NCBI RefSeq assembly: GCF_027694345.1
Contig: NZ_JAQEVU010000004.1
Coordinates: forward strand, 173,087 to 237,086
DNA length: 64,000 nucleotides
Direction of reading: 5' to 3'
From: Varibaculum timonense_A
Lineage (GTDB): Bacteria; Actinomycetota; Actinomycetes; Actinomycetales; Actinomycetaceae
In this document: positions 42,896-51,942 of the stretch, piece after piece
Layout: each line of letters starts with the position of its first letter
How positions within the stretch are numbered: the stretch's first letter is position 1
Position numbers and translations under genes: made by a program
Notes under the pieces: model-generated
Databases searched by the model: none
The model's input: only the letters and a program-made list of their open reading frames with translations
What the model was told of the DNA's origin: nothing

Positions 42896-44317
42896 ATGCC
42901 ACCGAACAATATAGACGCTATTCTTGCTTCCAATATCAAGGAACGCACTAGACAGCTGTGTTTGCGGGACGAAGATCAGTGGTTTGAACGTAAAGCGATA
43001 GAAGTTTCCCCAAAAATGTTGGCTCGCACTCTCATTGCATTTGCCAATGCTGAGGGCGGTACGGCAATAGTGGGAGTTAAAGACCGGAATATTCAGGATT
43101 TAAATCGGTTCACAAAAAAGATTAACGAGCTGCGCCTGACTCCCAGTGCTCAGTTCTGCAGTCCGCCGATTGATTGTGAAGTAAAGGAAATAGCAACTAC
43201 TAGCCAGGATGGTGCTTCTAGATTTGTTTTAGCTTTTTTAGTAACTCCTAGTGACCAGGTGCATCGCGGCACTGACGATAGTTGCTACCTCCGCCGTGGC
43301 GACCGTTCGTTGCGTCTGAGCTTGGATGAAATTCGCCGTCTACAGTATGACCGGGGAGCTAGGCAATTTGAAGCGGAAACTGTCCGCGACCTCACCTTCG
43401 CTGATTTACCTCAGAAAAATATCGTCCCTTTCCTAGAAGCTACTGGTGCTAGCCGCGGAAAAAAGCACCTGCTTCGTTCGCGTTCGCTTTGCGACAAAGA
43501 CGGACGCATCAATAATGCAGCATATTTACTGTTCGCTGATTCTCCGCTTGCACTCCTACCGGGAGCCTATGTCCGGGTGTGTCGTTTTCAAGGAAATGAA
43601 CGCTTGACTGGAGAAAGCCAAAATATAATTTTTGACAGGCGGACTGAACTGCCTATACCTCAGGCGATTGACCAGGCGGTGCAGTGGATTGAGGAGGTAA
43701 TACCCCGACGTCGCGCCTTGGGGCAAGACGGTAAATTTGCTGACATACCGGTGATTCCTCAAGGAGCCTGGTTAGAAGGCTTAGTTAATGCGGTAATACA
43801 TCGTGCCTATGACCTGATGGGGGATGGAATCAGGGTTGAGATATTTGATAATCGGATTGAAATTAGCAACCCGGGTAGCTTTCGAGATAGAAGGCTTGTC
43901 GCTAAAGCGCCCCTAGAAATAGCCAGATACGCAATAAATCCTAGGATTGCCCGCACCTGTTGTGACCTGGGGTATGCCCAGGAGCTGGGGGAGGGGATTA
44001 AGCGTATATTTTCACAGATGAATGAGTACGGATTATCTAATCCGGAATACCGGCAAGAACCTATGCACGTAGTCTTAACTTTGCGTTATCAGCCGCGACT
44101 TCCTGGGGAAAGGACGGGACTGTCACGCAGTGCAACAGCAGTATTATCGGCTTTGCAAGCCCTTGGAGGCTCCGGAGGAACCGGTGATATCGCGCAGTTT
44201 GCGTTGCTTACCAGACCAACAACGCGAGCAGCTTTAAAAGATTTGAAAGACCTGGGGTTAGTCTCTTGGCAAGGTAAAAGTGTGCGCGACCCGCGGGCAA
44301 CTTGGCGTTTGAAATAG
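42896..44317 (+). CDS. AlbA_2 (Schlafen-like) DNA-binding and ATPase-domain transcriptional regulator
   Basis: This 473-residue protein belongs to the COG2865-type group. The N-terminal AlbA_2 domain (about 25-140) has EDQWFERKAIEVSPKMLARTLIAFANAEGGTAIVGVKD. A GHKL-type ATPase-like segment follows near 285-330 (WLEGLVNAVIHRAYDLMGDGIRVEIFDNRIEISNPG). A winged-helix C-terminus occupies the last 65 residues (TRPTTRAALKDLKDLGLVSW). Such proteins are usually called predicted transcriptional regulators, and some act in phage defence or stress. No ribosome site is evident, and the -10 box position suggests a leaderless mRNA. The gene is flanked by two nearly identical repeat arrays that may be its binding sites or traces of its mobility. 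Confidence 0.8.
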   Translation: MPPNNIDAILASNIKERTRQLCLRDEDQWFERKAIEVSPKMLARTLIAFANAEGGTAIVGVKDRNIQDLNRFTKKINELRLTPSAQFCSPPIDCEVKEIATTSQDGASRFVLAFLVTPSDQVHRGTDDSCYLRRGDRSLRLSLDEIRRLQYDRGARQFEAETVRDLTFADLPQKNIVPFLEATGASRGKKHLLRSRSLCDKDGRINNAAYLLFADSPLALLPGAYVRVCRFQGNERLTGESQNIIFDRRTELPIPQAIDQAVQWIEEVIPRRRALGQDGKFADIPVIPQGAWLEGLVNAVIHRAYDLMGDGIRVEIFDNRIEISNPGSFRDRRLVAKAPLEIARYAINPRIARTCCDLGYAQELGEGIKRIFSQMNEYGLSNPEYRQEPMHVVLTLRYQPRLPGERTGLSRSATAVLSALQALGGSGGTGDIAQFALLTRPTTRAALKDLKDLGLVSWQGKSVRDPRATWRLK

Positions 44318-44376
44318 CCGAGGAAGCGCGGATTACCTAAATCTAACAGTGCTAACTTCCCTTGCCTAGAGCATCG

Positions 44377-44526
44377 TTCTAGCTACTGGAAAATCTACTT
44401 GAAAGTTACTTGAAAGCTACTGGAAAGATTCTTTTTCTAGTAGTTCACGAGAATTATCCTGGCTACCTGCGTAAATAGGCTACTGGAAAATCTACTTGAA
44501 AACTACTGGAAAATTTTCCAGTAAAA
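44377..44526. repeat. Array of CTACTGGAAA-type repeats, copy 2 (downstream of AlbA_2 gene)
   Basis: This 150-bp direct copy of 42730-42868 has seven substitutions and one extra 11-nt unit (GTTACTTGAAA). It carries the same 20-bp palindrome at 44504-44523, but no gene follows it on the plus strand. Confidence 0.9.
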
Positions 44527-44604
44527 CTAAAAATCAAGTTGCGGTGAAACTTTGGACCGGGATTAGGGGGTAAACCGCCCTGGAAACCTAAAAACAAGAG
44601 AGCA

Positions 44605-44892
44605 CTAGAGGCGGTCAATAAATTCGGTGGCAACGTCCTCGGGTACGCCCTCTTCGCGCATCACGTCCCGAATCGCGTCCCAGCGCTGGAGACGTCCAGA
44701 GTCCCGCATCTGACGTAATTTATCGCGGTCAGCTTGCGAGGAAGCGAGCAGGTTATCAACACTGCCAATCTCTCGTTCAAAATGGACTTTCCGCGCCCTC
44801 TCGCGGGAGCTTAAATTGCGAACGCTGCGAGTCGCCAGGAAAATCAAAGCCCCGCCACACAGAATAAAACCAATGGATAGTAAAACGCTCAT
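44605..44892 (-). CDS. Hypothetical small membrane-anchored protein
   Basis: This 95-residue protein has one N-terminal membrane helix (LLSIGFILCGGALIFLATRSV), followed by a charged, probably helical cytosolic part (SSRERARKVHFEREIGSVDN; DRDKLRQMRDSG). No family is recognised. It lies 71 nt downstream of the DUF3152 gene on the same strand and may be co-transcribed. Codon use looks like that of its neighbours. Confidence 0.6.
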   Translation of the reverse strand: MSVLLSIGFILCGGALIFLATRSVRNLSSRERARKVHFEREIGSVDNLLASSQADRDKLRQMRDSGRLQRWDAIRDVMREEGVPEDVATEFIDRL

Positions 44893-44963
44893 ACCTAAAT
44901 CTTTTCATACCCGCCTGAAATCGGGCTGAAAGAGCGCTAAAAACGCTCTAAGCGTACTAAAGA

Positions 44964-45803
44964 TTAAGGGTGTGCCCAGCCGTTGGGGATACAACCTAGG
45001 TTATCTCCGCCATCTGAACTTTGCTGTTGCATTACGGGAGCCAAACCTCCGGGTTTCGGGCAAAACAGGTGACCGTTACCCAGCCAGTGACCGGTCTCGT
45101 GGGATACTTCGTAAATGCGGTAGTCAGTCAAGGTTTTACCCTTGTTAAACCACATTTTTGCTCCTCCAATCCAACGGTGAGCATTAAGCACCACATTACT
45201 GCCGTTTCGGCAATTTGAAACCCCGTTGGTGGTAAGAGGGGCGCACAGTCTATCCGTGAGAGAGGGACTAGCAATAACAATCCGAAAATCTGCCTGACCA
45301 TCGGTGCGGGTAAAAGAAACACTCCCATCTTTTCCGCCCCACCCGCGCGGATCATTCAAAATCGCGTGAATGCTTTTCGCAGCCGTTTCACCAGTAATGG
45401 GCAGCCCATTTTCGACCTCTACCCGATAAAAGTAGACTTTGCCAGTGCCACGGCCAGGCCATGTGCCAGGCACTACCGAAGTTTTACCCGAACCTGACTG
45501 GGGGACATCTTTTGAGGTTTCCCCACCAGCCAGCTCGCCACTAACTTTCAAAGGAACCTGGGTTTCTTTCTTTTGCTGCTCATTGCTAGGTAAGGGAACC
45601 GCGGTCCAATTTAAAGTAGGGGCAGTCGGCTGCGCTTGTGCGGTTTTCGGGGCTCGTGGCATTGCCGAGAGAATCAAAATAAAGGTAATAGCCAGCGCAA
45701 TCGCTAATGAGGAGGCGCGAATCAATAGATTCCAATCCGAGCGACGCCGCGCGCGGTGAGCGCGAGAAATCGGACGCTGCCTCCTAGGGGGATACACTGA
45801 CAT
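44964..45803 (-). CDS. DUF3152-domain membrane-anchored protein, metzincin-like motif
   Basis: This 279-residue protein has a basic N-terminus (RRQRPISRAHRARRRSD) and one membrane helix (LLIRASSLAIALAITFILILSAM, about 26-48), then a Pro/Thr-rich extracellular linker. The C-terminal DUF3152 domain contains YEVSHETGHWLGNGH. HExGHxxGxxH is the zinc-binding pattern of metzincin proteases. The conserved Cys (DRLCAPL, SNCRNGS, LFCPKPG, LGCIPNG) may form disulfides outside the cell. DUF3152 proteins are widespread in actinobacteria with no assigned substrate. Protease activity is inferred from the motif. Confidence 0.88.
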   Translation of the reverse strand: MSVYPPRRQRPISRAHRARRRSDWNLLIRASSLAIALAITFILILSAMPRAPKTAQAQPTAPTLNWTAVPLPSNEQQKKETQVPLKVSGELAGGETSKDVPQSGSGKTSVVPGTWPGRGTGKVYFYRVEVENGLPITGETAAKSIHAILNDPRGWGGKDGSVSFTRTDGQADFRIVIASPSLTDRLCAPLTTNGVSNCRNGSNVVLNAHRWIGGAKMWFNKGKTLTDYRIYEVSHETGHWLGNGHLFCPKPGGLAPVMQQQSSDGGDNLGCIPNGWAHP

Positions 45804-46060
45804 AACCCCCAGTTTAAAGGATTAGAAGCCTCGGATTTATTGCCCCGCTGGCAGAAGCACGATTACCAGGGTTATCTACCAGACAAATACCTAAGAAAAA
45901 GGAAAACTCCCCGCGCGTCCTCGTAAATAAAACCACAATTTGGGGTTGTCGTTCTAGCATGGAGGACCGAAGGACTAGACGGGGCTTTTTAGCTGCTAAG
46001 ATAAAAATGAAAGAATCGCTTAAAGAGCGCAAATGGAATACAAATGGAGGCCATTAACCT

Positions 46061-48790
46061 ATGGCAAAATATGTCTATATGTTCGCCGAGGGCAACAAAG
46101 GTATGAAAGACCTGCTGGGCGGTAAAGGTGCCAACCTGGCAGAGATGACCAATCTGGGTTTGCCCGTTCCCCCCGGTTTTACGATTACTACCGATGCTTG
46201 CCGGGCATACCTCAAGCATAACGAGGTGCCTGAAAGCCTAGTTCCGGAAGTAACTCAGGCTTTGCGCGGGGTAGAAGATCAAATAGGACGCACCCTCGGA
46301 GACAAAGATGAGCCGCTGCTGGTTTCAGTGCGTTCAGGTGCGAAGTTCTCGATGCCCGGAATGATGGAGACCGTCCTCAATGTGGGACTTAATGACGAGT
46401 CGGTGCAAGGGCTGGCGAAGATGTCAGGCTCCGATCGCTTCGCTTGGGACTCTTACCGCCGCCTGGTGCAAATGTTTGGCAAGACAGTGCTAGATATTGA
46501 CGGCGATTTATTTGCCGATGCGCTCGATTCCATGAAAGAAAAAGTTGGCGCGCGGGCCGATGTGGATTTGACTGCCGAAAACCTGCAAGATTTGACAGCA
46601 CAGTTCAAACAAATCGTTAAAGAACAGACCGGGAATGATTTCCCGCAAGATCCTCGTACCCAAATGGATATGGCGATTGAAGCCGTATTTAGGTCTTGGA
46701 ATACCGAGCGGGCAGCGATTTATCGTCGCCGCGAACGGATTCCGAATTCGCTGGGAACCGCGGTGAATATCTGCACCATGGTCTTTGGGAATATGGGTGA
46801 TGATTCTGGAACCGGCGTGGCCTTTACCAGGGATCCTTCAACTGGCAAATCGGGTGTTTACGGTGATTTCTTGATGAACGCTCAGGGCGAGGACGTGGTT
46901 GCCGGTATCCGTAATACCGAGCCTCTTTCCCACCTCAAGACGGTAAACGAGCCGGTTTACAATGAGCTAATCAAGATTATGCGCAAACTGGAAACCCACT
47001 ACCAGGATATGTGCGATATCGAGTACACCATCGAGAAAGGCAAGCTGTGGATGTTGCAGACCCGCGTGGGTAAGCGGACAGCAGCAGCTGCTTTCCGGAT
47101 TGCGGTACAACTTAACGAGGAACGTCTAATCACCAAGGATCAGATGCTAGAGCGCGTCACCGGTGAACAGCTTACCCAGTTGATGTTCCCCCAGTTCGAT
47201 AATGACGCCGTGCGGGTCAGGCTAACTCGCGGTATGCCGGCTTCTCCGGGGGCTGCTGTTGGTGGAGTTGCTTTTAATAACGAGCAAGCACAGGCTGCAA
47301 AGGATGCTGGTAAATCCTGTATTTTGGTGCGGCGGGAAACAAATCCTGATGATTTAGCCGGTATGGTCGCTGCCGAGGGTGTACTTACGGCGCGTGGCGG
47401 TAAGACTTCCCACGCCGCGGTAGTGGCTCGTGGTATGGGCAAGACCTGTGTTTGTGGCGCGGAAGCTCTAGAGATTGATGCCGAAGCCGGGACTTTGACC
47501 GTTGATGGCAAGACTTTCCACGAGGGCGACGTGATTGCTATTGACGGCGCGACTGGTGAAGTATTCGAGGGCGCGGTTCCGGTTCAGGACTCCCCAGTAA
47601 CTACTTATCTAGAGAGCGGTCTAACTGCGGGTCTTGAGGCTTGCGACAACGATGCTGATTTGCAGGATTTGGTGCGTTGTGTAGACCGGATGATGGAATT
47701 GGCTGATAAACGTGCTCGCTTGCAAGTGCGCGCTAATGCCGATAATCCGCAGGACGCACAGCTCGCAGTAAAATTTGGAGCTAAAGGGATTGGGCTTTGC
47801 CGTACAGAGCATATGTTCTTAGGTGATCGCCGTCCTCTGGTTGAACACGCTATCCTTTCGGAGCCGGGTTCGGCTGACCGGGAAGAGGCTCTGGCTCAGT
47901 TGGGTCAGCGTCAGCAGCAAGATTTTGTGGAAATGCTGCAAGTTATGGATGGCAAGCCGATGACGGTTCGTTTGATTGATCCTCCGCTGCACGAGTTCTT
48001 GCCGGATTTGACTGGCTTAGAGGTTAAAGTTGCCCTGCAAAAAGCTGAAGGCAAGGTAAACCCGGATGACCAGCGGATGCTCACCGCGGTTAGGAAGATG
48101 CATGAAGCTAACCCGATGCTAGGTTTGCGCGGGGTGCGTTTGGGTATGTGGATGCCGGGTCTGTTTGAAATGCAGATTCATGCGCTAGTGTCTGCCGCTG
48201 CAGATTTGAAGAAGCAGGGTCTAGATCCGCGCCCCGAAATTATGGTGCCCCTGGTGGGCTCGATTACCGAGCTGGGAATTATTCGTGACCGCGCTCAAGC
48301 GATTATTGACGAGATTTCTTCGTCAGCTGGCGTGGAATTGGATATCCCGATTGGTTGTATGATTGAGCTTCCGCGCGCTGCGATTACCGCCGAGTCGATG
48401 GCTAAAGAGGCTGATTTCTTCAGCTTCGGCACAAATGATCTCACTCAGACTACCTGGGGTTTCTCTCGCGACGATTGTGAGGGCGTATTCTTCCCCAAGT
48501 ACATTGAAGAGGGCGTGTTTGGGACTTCTCCTTTTGAAACGATTGATACTCATGGTGTAGGTCGCTTGGTCAAGGAAGGGGTCGCCCGCGGTCGCTCTAC
48601 CAAGCCACAGCTGAAGATGGGTGTTTGTGGTGAGCACGGTGGCGATCCGGAATCGATTCATTTCTTCCACAAGACCGGTTTGGATTATGTATCTTGCTCG
48701 CCGTTCCGGGTGGCGGTTGCCCGCCTGGAGGCTGGCCGCGTGGTGGCTTTAGAGAATATCGAGGGTTCTGGAGAGGACGCTACCGCCTAG
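46061..48790 (+). CDS. ppdK: Pyruvate, phosphate dikinase
   Basis: This 909-residue enzyme interconverts pyruvate, ATP and phosphate with PEP, AMP and diphosphate. The N-terminal ATP-grasp part begins AKYVYMFAEGNKGMKDLLGGKGANLAEM. The swivelling domain holds the phospho-His in ARGGKTSHAAVVARGMGKTCVCG (about 446-468). The C-terminal PEP/pyruvate TIM barrel contains GLCRTEHMFLGDRR, IGCMIELPRAA, DFFSFGTNDLTQTTWGFSRDD and GVCGEHGGDPESI. All key motifs are intact. The usual role in anaerobes is PPi-linked glycolysis. Here it is a single-gene unit followed by a strong hairpin. Confidence 0.97.
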   Translation: MAKYVYMFAEGNKGMKDLLGGKGANLAEMTNLGLPVPPGFTITTDACRAYLKHNEVPESLVPEVTQALRGVEDQIGRTLGDKDEPLLVSVRSGAKFSMPGMMETVLNVGLNDESVQGLAKMSGSDRFAWDSYRRLVQMFGKTVLDIDGDLFADALDSMKEKVGARADVDLTAENLQDLTAQFKQIVKEQTGNDFPQDPRTQMDMAIEAVFRSWNTERAAIYRRRERIPNSLGTAVNICTMVFGNMGDDSGTGVAFTRDPSTGKSGVYGDFLMNAQGEDVVAGIRNTEPLSHLKTVNEPVYNELIKIMRKLETHYQDMCDIEYTIEKGKLWMLQTRVGKRTAAAAFRIAVQLNEERLITKDQMLERVTGEQLTQLMFPQFDNDAVRVRLTRGMPASPGAAVGGVAFNNEQAQAAKDAGKSCILVRRETNPDDLAGMVAAEGVLTARGGKTSHAAVVARGMGKTCVCGAEALEIDAEAGTLTVDGKTFHEGDVIAIDGATGEVFEGAVPVQDSPVTTYLESGLTAGLEACDNDADLQDLVRCVDRMMELADKRARLQVRANADNPQDAQLAVKFGAKGIGLCRTEHMFLGDRRPLVEHAILSEPGSADREEALAQLGQRQQQDFVEMLQVMDGKPMTVRLIDPPLHEFLPDLTGLEVKVALQKAEGKVNPDDQRMLTAVRKMHEANPMLGLRGVRLGMWMPGLFEMQIHALVSAAADLKKQGLDPRPEIMVPLVGSITELGIIRDRAQAIIDEISSSAGVELDIPIGCMIELPRAAITAESMAKEADFFSFGTNDLTQTTWGFSRDDCEGVFFPKYIEEGVFGTSPFETIDTHGVGRLVKEGVARGRSTKPQLKMGVCGEHGGDPESIHFFHKTGLDYVSCSPFRVAVARLEAGRVVALENIEGSGEDATA

Positions 48791-48806
48791 TTAGGACGCT
48801 ATACGC

Positions 48807-48846
48807 ACCTGTCCGGTTCCCTACAAGGGGAGGGAACCGGACAGGT
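48807..48846 (+). terminator. Strong hairpin after ppdK
   Basis: ACCTGTCCGGTTCCCT and AGGGAACCGGACAGGT form a perfect 16-bp stem with an 8-nt loop, 17 nt after the ppdK stop. No T-run follows, as is common for actinobacterial terminators. Confidence 0.7.
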
Positions 48847-48946
48847 TGATTGGTTGAGTCGGCAATAGCTACTAATCCTTGGTATTAGCTTGGTGGCTTT
48901 TGCTCGCTCACTGCTCTAGTTCATAAGCTATTTCGAGAACACCCCT

Positions 48947-48977
48947 GGGAGTCGGCGGGATTATCCCGCCGACTCCC
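48947..48977. terminator. Hairpin between ppdK and whiB
   Basis: GGGAGTCGGCGGGA and TCCCGCCGACTCCC form a perfect 14-bp stem with a TTA loop, followed by TTTATTT on the plus strand. It lies 22 nt beyond the whiB stop and is likely a shared terminator for converging transcripts. Confidence 0.7.
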
Positions 48978-48998
48978 TTTATTTGGGGTTAGGGTTGA

Positions 48999-49304
48999 TT
49001 AGGCGGTTCGCCTTTGAGTTAATTCGCGCTGTTCTTGAATCAAGGTGCGACGTTCCTCTTGGGTTAAACCACCCCAAACGCCGTAAGGCTCATGAGCTGC
49101 TAAAGCGTATTCTCGGCATTGGTTAATTACCGGGCATTTTGCGCAGATAGCTTTCGCAGCCTCGTCGCGCCGACGCCGAGTTCCTCCGCGTTCGCCCTCA
49201 GGATGGAAAAAACGTTCAGTATCCAAATCCCTGCAAGCGCCTTGGTACTGCCATTCCCACAGGTCAGCTACCGGTCCGGGAAGCCTAGAGATGTAACCCA
49301 TCAA
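48999..49304 (-). CDS. WhiB-family iron-sulfur transcriptional regulator
   Basis: This 101-residue protein has the four cluster cysteines: GACRDLD near residue 20, CAKCPVINQC near 53-62. The GVWGGLT beta-turn follows (about 75-81), then a basic C-terminal DNA-binding tail ERRTLIQEQRELTQRR. The opening WEWQYQGACRDLDTERFFHPEGERG is typical of the WhiB2/WhmD-like class that controls cell division and sporulation genes in relatives. WhiB proteins are restricted to actinobacteria and their phages, which supports the taxonomic reading. It is transcribed away from guaB. Confidence 0.95.
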   Translation of the reverse strand: MMGYISRLPGPVADLWEWQYQGACRDLDTERFFHPEGERGGTRRRRDEAAKAICAKCPVINQCREYALAAHEPYGVWGGLTQEERRTLIQEQRELTQRRTA

Positions 49305-49657
49305 TACTCCTTAACCTCGTGCCTATATCACTTGTCCTCAGTATGGAGGACGTAGCTTACCGTTGTCTGAAAAAGTCAGGGTTGTCTGCTGAAATAGTGG
49401 TTAATAAATCGTGAATAGCCTCTGTGACTCCAGGTAGATTCTTGAATATGCTGATAGCGAAGGCGTGTGCTGAGGATAAGTCCCCCCTTTTCTGCCCTGC
49501 CTCCGTCCTCGCCCTCATCAATAAATCCGAGCCGCTAAGTGACAAAGCCAGAGATAAAACTATCAAGTGAACAGACGTAAAGAAGTACCTAGCGGTTAGA
49601 CAAATCACATCTAAGGGTAAAAGCACTGGAAAAAAGACGCTAAAGCGGACAAAAGTA

Positions 49658-49685
49658 GCGACAGCCTGGCTGTTCGGGCTAATCT
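49658..49685 (+). promoter_or_regulatory. Predicted leaderless promoter of guaB
   Basis: TAATCT (49680-49685) lies 7 nt before the guaB GTG, with GCGACA (49658-49663) 16 nt upstream as a weak -35. The spacing would start the transcript at or next to the start codon. The rest of 49305-49692 shows no convincing gene. Confidence 0.45.
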
Positions 49686-49692
49686 TAAAAAG

Positions 49693-51201
49693 GTGATTAC
49701 CGAACACCTTGATGCCCTCGAAGGGCTCACCTATGACGATGTTTTACTGCTTCCCGAAACCACTGATGTAGTTCCCTCTGAGGTAGATACCTCCAGCAGG
49801 CTAACTAAACGAATCACCCTGCACACGCCAGTAATATCTGCCGCCATGGATACCGTGACGGAAGCCAATATGGCAATCGCAATCGCTAGGCAAGGCGGAA
49901 TCGGAATCGTGCATCGTAACCTGCCGATTGCCGAGCAAGCTGCACAGGTGCGTCAAGTTAAACGTTCGGAATCAGGGATGATTACCGACCCGGTGACTAT
50001 CAGCCCCGATGCGACCTTGCTGGAACTGGATAAGGAATGCGGACACTATCGGGTATCCGGATTGCCGGTAGTCGATAAAAATTGTCACCTACAAGGAATC
50101 ATTACCAACCGTGACCTACGTTTTATACCGGCAGAAAAATGGGGAACGGTTACAGTGCGCGAAGCAATGACCCCGATGCCACTAACTACCGGACGCAAAG
50201 GTATGCCTAGAGACGAAGCTCGGGCATTACTGGCTGAAAAAAAGATTGAGAAGCTCCCGCTAGTAGACGATGAAGGTCGCCTGACCGGTCTGATTACGGT
50301 AAAAGATTTCGTTAAAACCGAACAATACCCCAACTCCACTAAAGACAAAGAGGGACGTTTAAGGGTGGGAGCCGCCCTCGGATATTGGGGGGACACTTGG
50401 GAACGTGCTGAGGCTCTCGCAGAGGCGGAAGTAGATGTGCTGGTAGTTGATACCGCCAACGGGGGTGCAAAGCTAGCCCTGGAGATGATTAAGAAACTAA
50501 AAGCCTCCCCAGATTTCGCCAATATCGACATTATCGGCGGAAACGTAGCTACTGCCGAGGGCGCGCAAGCTCTAATCGATGCGGGCGCGGATGCGGTAAA
50601 AGTAGGGGTAGGACCCGGTTCTATTTGTACTACCCGGGTAGTCGCCGGGGTGGGCGTACCTCAAATCACCGCCATCAACCTGGCTGCCCAGGCCTGTTCA
50701 AAGGCGGGAGTGCCGCTAATTGCCGATGGTGGTCTGCAATACTCAGGTGATATCGCCAAAGCCATGGTGGCAGGAGCGGACACGGTAATGTTAGGTTCAC
50801 TGCTAGCTGGCTGCGAAGAATCCCCAGGTGAGCTGGTGTTCGTCAATGGTAAACAGTACAAGCATTACCGGGGTATGGGTTCGCTGGGGGCAATGAGTTC
50901 GCGCGGGCGCAAATCCTATTCCAAAGATCGTTACTTCCAGGCGGAAGTAACCAGCGACTCCCAAATTGTTCCCGAGGGAATCGAGGGGCAAGTCCCATTC
51001 TCTGGTGCCCTCTCGGCGGTACTCTATCAGCTGATTGGGGGACTGCGACAATCAATGTTCTATACCGGTTCTCCCGATATTGCCACTTTGAAAAAACGTG
51101 GTCGTTTCGTGAAAATTACCGGAGCTGGGCTGCGCGAATCCCATCCTCACGATGTACAAATGACGGCGGAAGCCCCCAATTATCATTCCACGGTTAAATA
51201 A
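49693..51201 (+). CDS. guaB: Inosine-5'-monophosphate dehydrogenase
   Basis: This 502-residue enzyme oxidises IMP to XMP with NAD, the committed step of GMP synthesis. It starts at GTG 49693, probably leaderless. Start of the barrel: LEGLTYDDVLLLPETTDVVP. A tandem CBS-domain insert lies at about 95-210 (MITDPVTISPDATL; VREAMTPMPLTT). The catalytic Cys loop is VGVGPGSICTTRVVAGVGVPQ, with the active-site flap GMGSLGAMSSRGRKSYSKDRYF. All elements are present. Confidence 0.97.
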   Translation: MITEHLDALEGLTYDDVLLLPETTDVVPSEVDTSSRLTKRITLHTPVISAAMDTVTEANMAIAIARQGGIGIVHRNLPIAEQAAQVRQVKRSESGMITDPVTISPDATLLELDKECGHYRVSGLPVVDKNCHLQGIITNRDLRFIPAEKWGTVTVREAMTPMPLTTGRKGMPRDEARALLAEKKIEKLPLVDDEGRLTGLITVKDFVKTEQYPNSTKDKEGRLRVGAALGYWGDTWERAEALAEAEVDVLVVDTANGGAKLALEMIKKLKASPDFANIDIIGGNVATAEGAQALIDAGADAVKVGVGPGSICTTRVVAGVGVPQITAINLAAQACSKAGVPLIADGGLQYSGDIAKAMVAGADTVMLGSLLAGCEESPGELVFVNGKQYKHYRGMGSLGAMSSRGRKSYSKDRYFQAEVTSDSQIVPEGIEGQVPFSGALSAVLYQLIGGLRQSMFYTGSPDIATLKKRGRFVKITGAGLRESHPHDVQMTAEAPNYHSTVK

Positions 51202-51255
51202 CACGTATTATTTGAAAAGCAGGGACACAAGGCGCGATTAAGCTAAGGAGTAGCG

Positions 51256-51942
51256 GTGAGCTGGACTGACGGGCCGTTTATGGGGTTCGATACCGAAACC
51301 ACTGGGGTAAATACCGCAACTGACCGCATAGTAACTGCTGCCTGTGTGGAATGGAGAAATGGTCAAACTAGGGAACGTACCTGGCTAGCTGATCCGGGAA
51401 TCCCTATCCCCAAGCAAGCTCAAGATGTCCACGGAATCTCCACCGAATATGCTAAAGAAAATGGGCGACCGCTAGATGAAGTAGTAATCGAAGTAGCTAA
51501 AGTTTTAGAGACCTGCGCACACGCCCAAGTCCCGGTGGTTATCTACAATGCCTGCTTTGATCTGCCATTACTTAATAATCATCTGGTGCGTTTGGGGCAA
51601 CCTACCTTGGGGGAACGGGTAGATTTCTTGCCGGTAATTGATCCTTTGGTGCTAGATAGAGCATTGGACAGGTATCGGAAAGGGAAACGAACCCTAGGAG
51701 CGCTCGCGGATTTTTATCAGGTGCGCGGGGAAGATAACTTGCATGATGCCCTGGTAGATGTGCGGCAAACTATCGCTGTCTTGAGGGCGATATGCACTGC
51801 CTATCCGCAGCTCGGGGAAATGGATTTACGTCAGCTGCAAGAATATCAACGGGGTCAGCATCGCCAATGGGCCAAGCATTTCAACCAGTTTTTGCTCTCT
51901 AAAGGACGCAGTGCGGACGTAAATGAGGAGTGGCTGGTATGA
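51256..51942 (+). CDS. DnaQ-like 3'-5' exonuclease (DEDDh)
   Basis: This 228-residue protein starts at GTG 51256 behind AAGGAG. Exo I is FMGFDTETTGVNTATDRIV (catalytic Asp and Glu), Exo II is VIYNACFDLPLLNNHL, and Exo III is LHDALVDVRQT with the His/Asp pair. It is a proofreading-type or stand-alone exonuclease. No polymerase gene is near. Its stop overlaps the next ORF by 4 nt (ATGA), so both are coupled. Confidence 0.9.
   Translation: MSWTDGPFMGFDTETTGVNTATDRIVTAACVEWRNGQTRERTWLADPGIPIPKQAQDVHGISTEYAKENGRPLDEVVIEVAKVLETCAHAQVPVVIYNACFDLPLLNNHLVRLGQPTLGERVDFLPVIDPLVLDRALDRYRKGKRTLGALADFYQVRGEDNLHDALVDVRQTIAVLRAICTAYPQLGEMDLRQLQEYQRGQHRQWAKHFNQFLLSKGRSADVNEEWLV

Noticed and set aside
49357..49707. 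116-codon minus-strand ORF upstream of guaB
   Set aside because: It overlaps the guaB start, has no ribosome site and a composition typical of non-coding sequence. The region is better read as guaB/whiB regulatory DNA.
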